Assembly (NCBI GenBank): GCA_020636575.1
Contig: JACJXP010000001.1
Coordinates: forward strand, 1,240,001-1,304,000
Length of the DNA: 64,000 bases
Source of the DNA: Chitinophagales bacterium
Lineage (GTDB): Bacteria; Bacteroidota; Bacteroidia; Chitinophagales; Chitinophagaceae
Reading direction: 5' to 3'
The position numbers were made by a program, and so were the translations under genes. Below are positions 34,721 to 42,944 of the stretch, piece by piece. Below the pieces are notes generated by a model. That model was not told where the DNA came from. It worked only from the letters and a program-made list of their open reading frames with translations, and searched no databases. Within the stretch, counting starts at the first letter, position 1. Every line of letters starts with the position of its first letter.

Positions 34721-35188
34721 ATGGTAACATTAAAGGAAGGAGATAAAGCTCCGTTATTTACAGGTATAGATCAGGATGGAAATAAGATCTCATTGAAAGA
34801 TTATAAAGGGAAAAAACTTGTTTTGTATTTCTATCCGGAGGATGATACGCCAACCTGTACCATACAAGCCTGTAACCTTAGAGATAACTATGGGCTATTA
34901 AAGAAAAAAGGATTTGAAGTGATTGGCGTAAGCCCGGATGATGAGGCGAAACATAAAAAGTTCGAGCATAAATTTTCCTTACCATTTACACTGATTGCCG
35001 ATCCTTCACTCAATATCCTCAAGAAATATGGCGTTTGGGATCAAAAACAAATGTTCGGGCATCAATACATGGGAGTACTGCGTACAACATTTGTCATTGA
35101 TGAAAAGGGAGTTATCCGCAAGATATTTCTGAGACCCAAAAACAAAGCACATGCGGAAGAAATAATTGCAGCTATGAAGAATGTATGA
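34721..35188 (+). CDS. bcp: Thioredoxin-dependent thiol peroxidase (BCP type)
   Basis: A 155-residue peroxiredoxin. The active site is TPTCTIQAC with the peroxidatic Cys46 and a resolving Cys51 five residues later, the atypical 2-Cys pattern of BCP/PrxQ. Also seen: DQDGNKISLKDYKGKKLVLYFYPEDD upstream and LRTTFVIDEKGVIRKIF near the end. It reduces hydrogen peroxide and organic hydroperoxides in the cytoplasm. Its stop overlaps the start of the next gene by 4 nt. Confidence 0.94.
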   Translation: MVTLKEGDKAPLFTGIDQDGNKISLKDYKGKKLVLYFYPEDDTPTCTIQACNLRDNYGLLKKKGFEVIGVSPDDEAKHKKFEHKFSLPFTLIADPSLNILKKYGVWDQKQMFGHQYMGVLRTTFVIDEKGVIRKIFLRPKNKAHAEEIIAAMKNV

Positions 35189-35502
35189 AAGTCCGGATCA
35201 AAGAAAATGCATTTGTGGCCAGGCTGGCTGCAGGCAAATTAAAATCTTCTGGTGCAGCAATTGTTTTTGGCAGCACTATTTACTTACACAATACAACCCG
35301 GCAGGAATTTCTCAATAATACCACTTGGGTATGTCATGAATTAAAACATGTGCATCAATACAGGCACTACGGATTTGTTGGTTTCTTATTTCGCTATTTT
35401 TTTCAATGGATTCAAAAGGGATATTATAATAACAGGTTTGAAGTAGAAGCAAGGAAAAGTGAATCAGACGTATCACTTTTAAACGGGGTTGAATTTATTT
35501 AA
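35185..35502 (+). CDS. Small protein with an HExxH zinc-protease motif
   Basis: A 105-residue protein with H-E-L-K-H at residues 51-55, the HExxH signature of zinc peptidases, followed by Q-Y-R-H-Y-G-F and a hydrophobic stretch (FLFRYFFQW). This layout resembles DUF4157-like proteins found in Bacteroidota. A third ligand could be Glu in EVEARKSE. There is no signal peptide. Its ATG overlaps the bcp stop, so it is translated from the same mRNA, and its end overlaps the converging birA gene by 8 nt. Function unknown; activity is not certain. Confidence 0.7.
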   Translation: MKVRIKENAFVARLAAGKLKSSGAAIVFGSTIYLHNTTRQEFLNNTTWVCHELKHVHQYRHYGFVGFLFRYFFQWIQKGYYNNRFEVEARKSESDVSLLNGVEFI

Positions 35503-36280
35503 GCACCCATTCAACCTCATTGATGTCAAAAGATTCTTCTACGCCATGGTTTACAACCAGCCTCCCTGTGTTGTTTACCTCACAGACTTTTGCTTCAAAG
35601 ACCTGGTTCCCTTTTCGCAGTTTCACCATCTCATCCTTTTTGTAAAGATGTTGATTATATAAAGCAAGGATTTGATCAAAGTTCTTTTGATCTAGTTCAA
35701 AAAGATATGCCTGCAATATTGAACATAATTCATTTGCCAATGCAACCGGATCATGTTCCTTACCGGTTATTTGTTTTAACGAAACAGGATTAAGCAGGTC
35801 TTCAGCAAATTTTACCTGGTTAATATTGATGCCAATGCCAATGATAGCCCAATCCCATTTGCCAGAAGAGGTTATGACGGATTCAATGAGTATTCCCCCT
35901 GCCTTTCTGTCCTGCCAATAGAGGTCATTAGGCCATTTGATCTTTACATTATCGTCCGCATGTTTTTGAAAAAGATCGTAAACGGCAAGAGCTGATGCGG
36001 CGCTTAAAAAGAACTGTTGGGTCAGTTGAAGGGCTCCGGGTTGTACCACTATACTTAGAGCTATATTACTTCCTTTTTCAGACAGCCATTTTTTCCCTCT
36101 GCTGCCTTTACCTGATACCTGCTCATGCGCAAACACAGCTGTGCCGTGAAGTGATGCGGCCTGACTCTCCGGCAGTCCTGACTCATTTATCAGCTTCCGG
36201 GCATAATTGTTGGTGCTGTCAACAGATTGCAGTTCAATGAATGGTGAACCAATGGGGTATTGTACTAAAGCGTCTTGCAA
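35495..36280 (-). CDS. birA: Biotin--[acetyl-CoA-carboxylase] ligase
   Basis: A 261-residue enzyme of the single-domain BirA type, without the N-terminal DNA-binding domain. Motifs: VDSTNNYARKLI, GKGSRGKKWLSEKGSN (biotin- and ATP-binding loop), IKWPNDLYWQDRKAGGILIES, and a C-terminal beta-barrel ending NTGRLVVNHG. It attaches biotin to carboxylase carrier proteins in the cytoplasm. The start is a TTG at 36278-36280; no ATG lies before the conserved region. It is a single-gene unit, divergent from rsfS. Confidence 0.92.
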   Translation of the reverse strand: MQDALVQYPIGSPFIELQSVDSTNNYARKLINESGLPESQAASLHGTAVFAHEQVSGKGSRGKKWLSEKGSNIALSIVVQPGALQLTQQFFLSAASALAVYDLFQKHADDNVKIKWPNDLYWQDRKAGGILIESVITSSGKWDWAIIGIGININQVKFAEDLLNPVSLKQITGKEHDPVALANELCSILQAYLFELDQKNFDQILALYNQHLYKKDEMVKLRKGNQVFEAKVCEVNNTGRLVVNHGVEESFDINEVEWVLK

Positions 36281-36396
36281 TTAATCGCTATTTTTGACAA
36301 AGTAAACCTGTTTCCTGATTGGAGGAGATTTTTCAAGAAAATAAACAGACTCTACATCAGTAAAACATAAAAACAAAAACTAAAACACTCTCTTAT

Positions 36397-36801
36397 TTGG
36401 AACAATTGGAAGTATTGACTCATCGAAAAAAGAAAAGTGCAGCCAGGTTAAGCCATCGTTCAAAAATCATCAAAACCATTATTGCGGCGATACAGGAAAA
36501 AAAGGGGGAGAATATTATATCCCTTGACCTCCGGAAGATCAATGAAGCAGTGGCTGATTTTTTTATAATATGTGAAGCAGATAGCCAGCCCCAGGTAAGA
36601 GCAATAGCTGAAAATGTTCAAAATAAAGTAAAGGAAAAATGCGAAGAGAGTCCGTACCACCACGAAGGCTACCAGCATTTACATTGGGTGTTAATAGATT
36701 ATATAAATGTGGTGGTTCACATTATGCTTCCAGAGACCAGAAAATTCTACAAATTGGAAGAAATGTGGAGTGATGCGGTGGAGGGAAATCATGATGAGTA
36801 A
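36397..36801 (+). CDS. rsfS: Ribosome silencing factor RsfS
   Basis: A 134-residue protein of the RsfS/YbeB family. Core segment: IISLDLRKINEAVADFFIICEADSQPQVRAIAENV, then HHEGYQHLHWVLIDYINVVVHIM and FYKLEEMWSDA. RsfS binds ribosomal protein uL14 and blocks joining of the two subunits when nutrients are scarce. The start is taken as TTG at 36397; the first 25 residues are basic and outside the conserved core, so a later start is possible. It is the first gene of the conserved rsfS-ftsH-lutC block. Confidence 0.92.
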   Translation: MEQLEVLTHRKKKSAARLSHRSKIIKTIIAAIQEKKGENIISLDLRKINEAVADFFIICEADSQPQVRAIAENVQNKVKEKCEESPYHHEGYQHLHWVLIDYINVVVHIMLPETRKFYKLEEMWSDAVEGNHDE

Positions 36802-36873
36802 TGTTAAAAATTAATTGAGAAAGAACTTTTTTTAGTAATAATCATTAAATAGCAGAATCCATAGGATCAATAT

Positions 36874-38955
36874 ATGTCACAGGAACCGTATAATAAAGAC
36901 GAAAGAAGATCGCCCCGCTTTAATAACAGACCCGGGGATGACCCGAACCAGCCTCCTAAGAAGGGGCCGAGATTTAGTATTTACTGGGTGTATGCCATCA
37001 TTTTTGCCTTATTGATAGGCTTTCAGCTTTTTAGCCCCTTTTCACCAAATATGCTGGAAGTTACACAGGACAGATTTTTAGAAGTTTTGAAGCAGGGTGA
37101 TGTTGAGAAATACACAGTGATCAGCAATAAGGATAAAGTAAAAGTTACTCTTAAAGAGTCCTCAGTTCCCAAATACAAAAAGGAAATTGAAGATGGCATC
37201 CGTGGCCGTTTTAGCCCCGAAGGCCCTCAAATGTATTTTACTATTGTTTCAGGTGATTCCTTCCAGGATGATATGCGAAAATTCTATTCAGATAATCCTG
37301 ATGTAAAAAATGTGGGTAAAGCAGTAAAAGAAAGAGACATATTTGGTGGTATCCTTCAGTTCTTATTACCAGTATTATTATTTATAGGTCTTTGGGTATT
37401 GCTGATGCGGAAAATGGGCGGTGGCGCCGGCGGTGGCGGTGGCCCCGGTGGTATTTTCAACATTGGAAAATCAAAAGCTACTTTATTTGATAAGGGTACA
37501 AAAGTCAGCATCACATTTGCAGATGTTGCTGGTCTTGATGAAGCTAAGGTAGAGGTGATGGAGATAGTTGACTTTTTGAAGAACCCTAAAAAATATACTA
37601 ACCTGGGTGGTAAAATACCCAAAGGGGCATTGCTTATTGGCCCTCCGGGAACCGGAAAAACATTATTGGCCAAAGCAGTAGCAGGTGAAGCACAAGTTCC
37701 TTTCTTTAGCCTTAGTGGTTCAGATTTTGTTGAAATGTTTGTAGGTGTGGGTGCCAGCCGGGTAAGAGACCTGTTTAAGCAAGCAAGAGAAAAAGCCCCT
37801 TGTATCATTTTCATTGATGAGATTGATGCTATTGGCCGTGCCAGGGGTAAAAATGTGATGATGAGTAATGATGAGAGAGAAAGTACACTGAACCAGATGC
37901 TGGTAGAAATGGATGGTTTTGGAACTGATGTTGGCATTATTGTTCTGGCTGCAACTAACAGGCCTGATGTACTGGATTCAGCTTTGCTAAGACCTGGCCG
38001 TTTTGACAGACAGATTTCTATTGATAAGCCAGACCTTAAAGGCCGTGAAGATATTTTTAAAGTTCACTTGAAGCCTATCAAAATATCTAAATCACTGGAT
38101 ATACATAAACTGGCAGAGCAAACACCCGGCTTTGCGGGAGCAGATATTGCCAATGTTTGTAATGAAGCAGCCCTGATCGCTGCCCGTAAGAATAAAGAAG
38201 CGGTTGATATGCAGGATTTCCAGGATGCGGTTGACAGGGTGATTGGTGGTTTGGAGAAAAAGAACAAGATCATTTCACCGGAAGAGAAAAAGATCATTGC
38301 ATTTCACGAAGCAGGTCATGCCATCTGCGGATGGTTCCTGGAGCATGCATATCCATTACTAAAAGTTACAATCGTTCCAAGAGGAACAGCTGCGTTAGGG
38401 TATGCCCAATACACACCTAAAGAGCAGTACCTGTATAATACAGATCAGTTAATGGATCAGATCTGTATGACATTAGGTGGAAGGGCAAGTGAAGAGATCT
38501 TCTTCAATAAAATTTCTACCGGTGCTCAAAACGATCTGCAGCAGATAACCCGTATAGCCTATGCCATGGTAACTGTTTATGGTATGAATGGCAAAGTGGG
38601 TAATATCAGTTTTTACGATCCTCAGCAGGAAAATACTTTCACCAAGCCATACTCAGATGAAACTGCAAAAATGATCGATGAAGAAGTACGGCTGTTGATT
38701 GAACAGGCTTATGAAAAAACCAAGCAACTGTTGCTAAATAAGAAAGCAGAGGTTGAGAAACTGGCGCATGCCCTGTTGGAGAGGGAAGTGCTGTTTCAAA
38801 GTGATGTTGAGGCGTTGATTGGTAAAAGGCCTTTTGAAGAAAAAAAACCACTTACTGAAGAAGAACCTTCAGACGAGATACAACCAGAAGGAGGTGAAAT
38901 ATCAGCCGGTGTACCACCGTATGATAGTGATGTTACTAACAAGTCATTACCATGA
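36874..38955 (+). CDS. ftsH: ATP-dependent zinc metalloprotease FtsH
   Basis: A 693-residue membrane protease. Two membrane segments (about residues 33-50 and 160-178) flank a periplasmic domain. The AAA domain has Walker A GPPGTGKT near residue 255, Walker [14 protein letters not shown] and the arginine finger RPGRFDR. The protease domain has HEAGH near residue 476. A long acidic tail ([21 protein letters not shown]) ends the protein. FtsH degrades unassembled membrane proteins and regulators. A Gly-rich linker ([12 protein letters not shown]) joins the second membrane segment to the AAA domain. Confidence 0.96.
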   Translation: MSQEPYNKDERRSPRFNNRPGDDPNQPPKKGPRFSIYWVYAIIFALLIGFQLFSPFSPNMLEVTQDRFLEVLKQGDVEKYTVISNKDKVKVTLKESSVPKYKKEIEDGIRGRFSPEGPQMYFTIVSGDSFQDDMRKFYSDNPDVKNVGKAVKERDIFGGILQFLLPVLLFIGLWVLLMRKMGGGAGGGGGPGGIFNIGKSKATLFDKGTKVSITFADVAGLDEAKVEVMEIVDFLKNPKKYTNLGGKIPKGALLIGPPGTGKTLLAKAVAGEAQVPFFSLSGSDFVEMFVGVGASRVRDLFKQAREKAPCIIFIDEIDAIGRARGKNVMMSNDERESTLNQMLVEMDGFGTDVGIIVLAATNRPDVLDSALLRPGRFDRQISIDKPDLKGREDIFKVHLKPIKISKSLDIHKLAEQTPGFAGADIANVCNEAALIAARKNKEAVDMQDFQDAVDRVIGGLEKKNKIISPEEKKIIAFHEAGHAICGWFLEHAYPLLKVTIVPRGTAALGYAQYTPKEQYLYNTDQLMDQICMTLGGRASEEIFFNKISTGAQNDLQQITRIAYAMVTVYGMNGKVGNISFYDPQQENTFTKPYSDETAKMIDEEVRLLIEQAYEKTKQLLLNKKAEVEKLAHALLEREVLFQSDVEALIGKRPFEEKKPLTEEEPSDEIQPEGGEISAGVPPYDSDVTNKSLP

Positions 38956-39587
38956 ATGTTTCTCCATCTAAAGAAAATATTCTAAAAAAAATTCGTAAGG
39001 CGTTGAGTCATTCAACGCCTTTGCCTTATCCGCAAAGTGAGGGAAATCAGCCCCTGTTTCCGAAACCACAGCAGGAGCTGGAAGTTGAATTTGCTGAACA
39101 ATTTACCAGGCTCCAGGGTAAATTCATTTATTGTATCAACCGCCAGGAATTTGCATTTCAGCTTACCAGTCTTATTAAGAAACAGGGAATGATGAAAGTG
39201 TTTTGCCTGGAAGAAAATTTATTGGGCGAAGCAGTTCAACAGTTATCCGACAGGTTGGTTAAAGAAGATATTGGCAATTGTGATGTAGCCATAACCGGTT
39301 GTGAATTCCTTGTGGCCCGTACGGGTAGTATTGTAATGAGTTCAGCACAATTAAGTGGCCGTACTACAAGTGCTTATGCACCAATACATATTTGCGTGGC
39401 ACATGCCAGCCAGGTTGTCTTTGATATCAAAGATGCTTTGCAGGAACTCAAAAACAAATATAAATCAGGTTTGCCTTCTTTAATAACATTCGCCAGTGGT
39501 CCCAGCCGTACGGCTGATATTGAAAAAACATTGGTGGTGGGAGTACACGGTCCCAAAGAGGTTTATTTATTCCTGTTAGAAGATTGA
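38952..39587 (+). CDS. lutC: LutC/YkgG-family protein
   Basis: A 211-residue LUD-domain protein. Conserved parts: [22 protein letters not shown] and [17 protein letters not shown], with [15 protein letters not shown] [17 protein letters not shown] at the end. LutC is a subunit of the lactate utilisation complex with LutA and LutB. Here it overlaps the ftsH stop by 4 nt (ATGA), so translation is coupled to ftsH. LutB is 17 kb away. The same placement behind ftsH is common in Bacteroidota, which suggests a role beyond lactate use. Confidence 0.88.
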   Translation: MNVSPSKENILKKIRKALSHSTPLPYPQSEGNQPLFPKPQQELEVEFAEQFTRLQGKFIYCINRQEFAFQLTSLIKKQGMMKVFCLEENLLGEAVQQLSDRLVKEDIGNCDVAITGCEFLVARTGSIVMSSAQLSGRTTSAYAPIHICVAHASQVVFDIKDALQELKNKYKSGLPSLITFASGPSRTADIEKTLVVGVHGPKEVYLFLLED

Positions 39588-39612
39588 TTTAGCGCAGGCT
39601 TTAGTAGCTTTG
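39584..39612 (+). promoter_or_regulatory. Full promoter: TTG, 18 nt, TAGCTTTG
   Basis: TTG at 39584-39586 overlaps the lutC stop codon; TAGCTTTG is at 39605-39612. The box ends 4 nt before the ATG at 39617, so the mRNA would start at or one base from the start codon. Confidence 0.55.
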
Positions 39613-39616
39613 CAAC

Positions 39617-40042
39617 ATGACCAGTCAGGGTGTTTTTTATCTGTTTGTTTACGGGTCGCTGCGAAGCGGGTTTAAGAGCCATGCGTATGAGTATATCAGC
39701 CAGTTTTTTGAATTGGTTGGCAACGCAAAAGTTTTAGGCAAGTTGGTTGACCTCGGTGAATATCCGGCAGCTGTTCCTGCTGAGAACGAACACTACATAG
39801 TAGGTGAACTTTACAGGATAAAACATGAGAATGAGTTTTCCTGGGCTTTTGGCCAGCTGGATGATTATGAAGGTGTAGCAGCTGAGGAAGATGAGATACA
39901 ACTATACAGGAGAGAGATAGCTGAGGCAGAAATGAATGGAAATAAAATTAAAGCCTGGGTTTACTGGTACAATGGTGATGTAACTGGTAAACCGGTCATT
40001 GCTTCAGGAGATGTTCTGCAGTATCTTCAGCAAAAGAAATGA
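39617..40042 (+). CDS. Gamma-glutamylcyclotransferase-like (AIG2/GGCT) protein
   Basis: A 141-residue protein with the GGCT signature FVYGSLRSGFKSH near the N-terminus (Y-G-S-L loop), LVDLGEYPAAVP, and the catalytic-type Glu region QLDDYEGVAAEEDEIQLYRRE. Such proteins release 5-oxoproline from gamma-glutamyl amines or peptides; the exact substrate is unknown. It lies 9 nt before lpxH and starts its own transcript from the promoter at 39584-39612. Confidence 0.85.
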   Translation: MTSQGVFYLFVYGSLRSGFKSHAYEYISQFFELVGNAKVLGKLVDLGEYPAAVPAENEHYIVGELYRIKHENEFSWAFGQLDDYEGVAAEEDEIQLYRREIAEAEMNGNKIKAWVYWYNGDVTGKPVIASGDVLQYLQQKK

Positions 40043-40051
40043 TATCTTATA

Positions 40052-40834
40052 GTGCAGCTACCAGCTAATAAAAAAATCTATTTTCTTTCCGATTTTCATT
40101 TGGGAGTTCCTGATAATGCCGGCAGTCGTAGCCGGGAAGAAACTGTTGTCCGGTTTCTTGATAGTATCAAAGATGAAGCTGCTGAAATTTTTTTGGTAGG
40201 TGATATGTTTGATTTCTGGTACGAGTATAAAAAAGTAGTGCCAAAAGGGTTTGTCAGGTTGCTGGGTAAACTTGCCAGTTTATCTGATGCAGGCATAAAG
40301 CTGCATTTTTTTGTAGGAAATCATGATATGTGGGTCCGGGATTATTTTCAGAAGGAACTCGATATGCAGGTTTACCTTAAGCCGGAAGAGTTTGAATGGA
40401 ATAATAAAAAGTTTTTGATAGGCCATGGAGATGGATTGGGTCCCGGGGATCATGGTTATAAGCGGCTAAAGAAAATTTTTCGTAATCCTGTCAGCAGGTG
40501 GTTATTTGGCATTTTCCCACCTGTTTTAGGCATGGGGCTTGCTCATTACCTCAGTAATCGCAGCCGTTCGCAGGCTGAGAATAAAGAACAAAAATTTCTT
40601 GGAGAAGACCAGGAATGGCTGATCATTTACAGCAAAGAGGTGCTAAAAACAAAACAGTTCAATTTTTTTGTTTTTGGGCATAGACATATTGCTATTGATT
40701 ATCGTCTGTCTGATAGCAGCCGGTATATTAACCTGGGCGATTGGATGCGATATTATACTTACGCAGTCTTTGATGGTGAAAAGATGGAGCTAAGGAAGTT
40801 TGTAGAAAATGACGCACAGATAATTAGGAATTGA
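40052..40834 (+). CDS. lpxH: UDP-2,3-diacylglucosamine diphosphatase-type phosphoesterase
   Basis: A 260-residue metallophosphoesterase with a GTG start. Metal-binding motifs appear in order: SDFHLG, GDMFDFW, GNHDMW, GHGDG and GHRH. The layout and length match LpxH, which hydrolyses UDP-2,3-diacylglucosamine to lipid X in lipid A synthesis at the inner membrane. Bacteroidota LpxH-type enzymes vary in sequence, so the exact reaction is inferred from family and motifs. The next gene follows 1 nt after the stop. Confidence 0.85.
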   Translation: MQLPANKKIYFLSDFHLGVPDNAGSRSREETVVRFLDSIKDEAAEIFLVGDMFDFWYEYKKVVPKGFVRLLGKLASLSDAGIKLHFFVGNHDMWVRDYFQKELDMQVYLKPEEFEWNNKKFLIGHGDGLGPGDHGYKRLKKIFRNPVSRWLFGIFPPVLGMGLAHYLSNRSRSQAENKEQKFLGEDQEWLIIYSKEVLKTKQFNFFVFGHRHIAIDYRLSDSSRYINLGDWMRYYTYAVFDGEKMELRKFVENDAQIIRN

Positions 40835-40835
40835 A

Positions 40836-41648
40836 ATGCTTAAAAAGATATTCATAATTTTTTTTCTTTCTCCTTTTTGCATGACTTCAGCACAGGCTGA
40901 TACTTCTTTTCGCTTTATTAAAAAGATAAATGCAGATGTAACCACATTTGCCGTTGATAATCTCGATAACATCTTTATTCTTAATAGCCGTAACCAGTTA
41001 AAGAAGCTGAATGCCAATGGTGATTCTGTTGCGATATATAATGATGTAAAAAGATTCGGGCAGGCTTCATTGATCGATGTTTCCAATCCGCTTAAAGTGT
41101 TGTTGTATTATAAGGATTTTGCTACAATCGTAATGCTGGATCGCTTTCTGAATATGCGGAACAGTATTGATCTGCGTAAACAAAATATTTTCCAGGCAAG
41201 AGCGGTAGCTCAATCCTATGACAATAAAGTTTGGGTATATGATGAACTGGATAATAAATTGAAGAAAATTGATGAAGAGGGGAAACTTTTGCTGGAAACA
41301 CCAGATTTCCGTTTACTGTCCGGTGAAGCAGTAGTTCCGGAAAGAATATTTGATGAGGATAAGTATGTTTATCTATACGATCCGGTGAAGGGAGTATTTG
41401 TGTTTGATTATTTTGGCACTTTAAAAAACAGGATACAGATATACCGCTGGCAGAATTTTAAAGTTGCCGGAAATTATATCTTCGGATCAAGGGCGGATAC
41501 ACTGTTCCGTTATGATATAAAAACCTTTCTCTTGGATGAATGGAAAATGCCAGAAGCTTTACAGAATGCCCGGTCTTTTCACTTTAGCACAACACGATTG
41601 TATGCGTTAAGAGAAGATGGGATTGAGGTGTATGAACTTGCTTATTAG
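40836..41648 (+). CDS. Exported protein with beta-propeller-like repeats, unknown function
   Basis: A 270-residue protein. Signal peptide to about residue 20 (T-S-A-Q-A). The rest reads as short beta-strand repeats of about 40 residues (TTFAVDNLDNIFILNSRNQLKKLN, VAQSYDNKVWVYDELDNKLKKID, KYVYLYDPVKGVFVFDYFG, YALREDGIEVYEL), as in a six-bladed propeller. No family recognised. It follows lpxH by 1 nt and shares its transcript. The last 40 codons are duplicated in diverged form at 42282-42401, beyond an inserted gene. The current 3' end may therefore have come with that insert. Confidence 0.75.
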   Translation: MLKKIFIIFFLSPFCMTSAQADTSFRFIKKINADVTTFAVDNLDNIFILNSRNQLKKLNANGDSVAIYNDVKRFGQASLIDVSNPLKVLLYYKDFATIVMLDRFLNMRNSIDLRKQNIFQARAVAQSYDNKVWVYDELDNKLKKIDEEGKLLLETPDFRLLSGEAVVPERIFDEDKYVYLYDPVKGVFVFDYFGTLKNRIQIYRWQNFKVAGNYIFGSRADTLFRYDIKTFLLDEWKMPEALQNARSFHFSTTRLYALREDGIEVYELAY

Positions 41649-41688
41649 CGATTTATACTTAATCACAGTTATAGCCTATAATTGTAAA

Positions 41689-42279
41689 ATGAAAAGGGTA
41701 ACTCTGTTTTTTTTATTACTAACAATACTTTCTTCATCGCATGGTAATGCTCAAGTTACTCGTCCACCACATTTTGATACCTGCCAGTATCTGCAATCAC
41801 TACAGGGAGAATGGATGAATGTAAATGGGAATGATACTATCCGGGTTTATTTAAGATTTCACAAAGATTTCTATTCCGACCCTGAAACCTATAATAGCAC
41901 TGTGGATGAATTGTGGGGATGGGTAGAATATAAACAGGGGAGTAATATAATTATGAGCGACTATGCTAATCGGTTTGCCACTCTTCCTTACAACGTAGAT
42001 GATTTAACACCAGGACTACGATCTATTGTTATTTGGCCGGGTAAAGGAGGAGGTGTTGTCATCCCTGTTGGTTATGATCCATGTACAAATCCGATTACAG
42101 ACATCACTGGGAAAATAACTGACAGGGTAAGATGTAACCTGGACAAAAACATATCTGCTACTGTAAATTTAGCCGGAACTCAAATGTCATGGCATATAGT
42201 ACAACCTACTGCATTATTAGATAGTGCCTGGTGTGCCGGATATACCTTGCCACAGCAGTTTACATTAATAAAGCAATAA
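41689..42279 (+). CDS. Small exported protein between the two copies of the neighbour's 3' end
   Basis: A 196-residue product. The frame is open further upstream to 41617, but the ATG at 41689 begins a clean signal peptide (MKRVTLFFLLLTILSSS, cut after G-N-A-Q), so I start it there. The mature part has LQGEWMNVNGNDTIRVYLRF, then ELWGWVEYKQGSNIIMSDYA. That pattern recalls the DUF6705-type small secreted proteins of Bacteroidota; this is a weak resemblance by eye. Four cysteines are present in the mature part (C-Q-Y, D-P-C-T, V-R-C-N, W-C-A-G). It is the cargo of the second insertion and lies 40 nt after the preceding stop. Confidence 0.7.
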   Translation: MKRVTLFFLLLTILSSSHGNAQVTRPPHFDTCQYLQSLQGEWMNVNGNDTIRVYLRFHKDFYSDPETYNSTVDELWGWVEYKQGSNIIMSDYANRFATLPYNVDDLTPGLRSIVIWPGKGGGVVIPVGYDPCTNPITDITGKITDRVRCNLDKNISATVNLAGTQMSWHIVQPTALLDSAWCAGYTLPQQFTLIKQ

Positions 42280-42281
42280 AT

Positions 42282-42401
42282 TTTCTTCTGGATGAATGGA
42301 AAATGCCCGAAGCTTTACAGCATGCCCGGTCTTTTCACTTTAGCGCAACACGGTTGTATGCATTAAAAGCTGATGGAATTGATGTCTATGAAATAAAGTA
42401 G
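42282..42401 (+). pseudogene. Stranded second copy of the 3' end of the gene at 40836-41648
   Basis: Thirty-nine codons and a TAG align with the last 40 codons and TAG at 41526-41648; one codon near the end is missing. By my count 99 of 117 bases and 32 of 39 residues agree, and about half of the base differences are silent. No upstream part of the gene and no start are present. The stop is 4 nt from the stop of the convergent thioredoxin gene. It looks like the original end of the gene, displaced by the insert at 41649-42281. Confidence 0.88.
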
Positions 42402-42405
42402 ATAA

Positions 42406-42939
42406 TTACTTGTTTGAGCCGCTTATTATTTCTCCCAACTCTTTATCAAACAGCCCTTCTTTTCCATATTCTACAACCCGGCCCAGTTCTTTGCCATTTT
42501 TAATGGGGATAATAGTAGGGACCTCCGTGATCTTAAAAACTTTTTCAAGGCGACCCAATGTGGTTTTTGCCCGGTCAACACCGATCAGTGTTACTTTGGC
42601 AGAAGGGAAGCCTGCCGCATCAATTAAAGAATAAAAACGGGGAATTACAAAATGAGAATCTTCACACCAGGTGCCGATAAAGACGACAAAGTGAATGGAG
42701 TCAGCCATTTTTTTTATCGCTTCTACTGCTTCCGCATTCGGCGTATAGATCTTTTGGCTTTCAGCATACCAGGTAAATGTTGAATCCGTTTCAAGTACCT
42801 GCCGGGAAAGAATTCCTTTCAGACTTTTTTCATTGGTGCCTTCCACCAGTACCTCATACTGGTTTTGCGCCAATGTCGTTTTTCCAATAAACAGGGTAAG
42901 GATAAAAACGGGCCAGCACTTACGCAATAATGTCGTCAT
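42406..42939 (-). CDS. Exported thioredoxin-fold protein with a CxxS site
   Basis: A 177-residue protein with a signal peptide (to T-T-L-A-Q, residue 25). The thioredoxin fold shows as VVFIGTWCEDSHFVIPRF with Cys92 and Ser95, a cis-Pro region ITEVPTIIPIKNG, and a helical end. The second active-site cysteine is Ser, as in the protein at 21881-22768. It is probably a periplasmic monothiol protein. A TATTTTTG box lies 5 nt before the start codon. It converges on the stranded gene end at 42282-42401. Confidence 0.78.
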   Translation of the reverse strand: MTTLLRKCWPVFILTLFIGKTTLAQNQYEVLVEGTNEKSLKGILSRQVLETDSTFTWYAESQKIYTPNAEAVEAIKKMADSIHFVVFIGTWCEDSHFVIPRFYSLIDAAGFPSAKVTLIGVDRAKTTLGRLEKVFKITEVPTIIPIKNGKELGRVVEYGKEGLFDKELGEIISGSNK

Positions 42940-42944
42940 ATCAA

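Noticed and set aside
37356..37937. Long open frame (193 codons) on the minus strand inside ftsH
   Set aside because: It is opposite a strongly conserved AAA domain and has low-complexity Ser/Pro composition; a shadow of ftsH codon use.
41617..41688. Earlier ATG giving a longer form of the inserted exported protein
   Set aside because: The extra 24 residues overlap the previous gene's end and would bury the signal peptide; ATG 41689 is the natural start.
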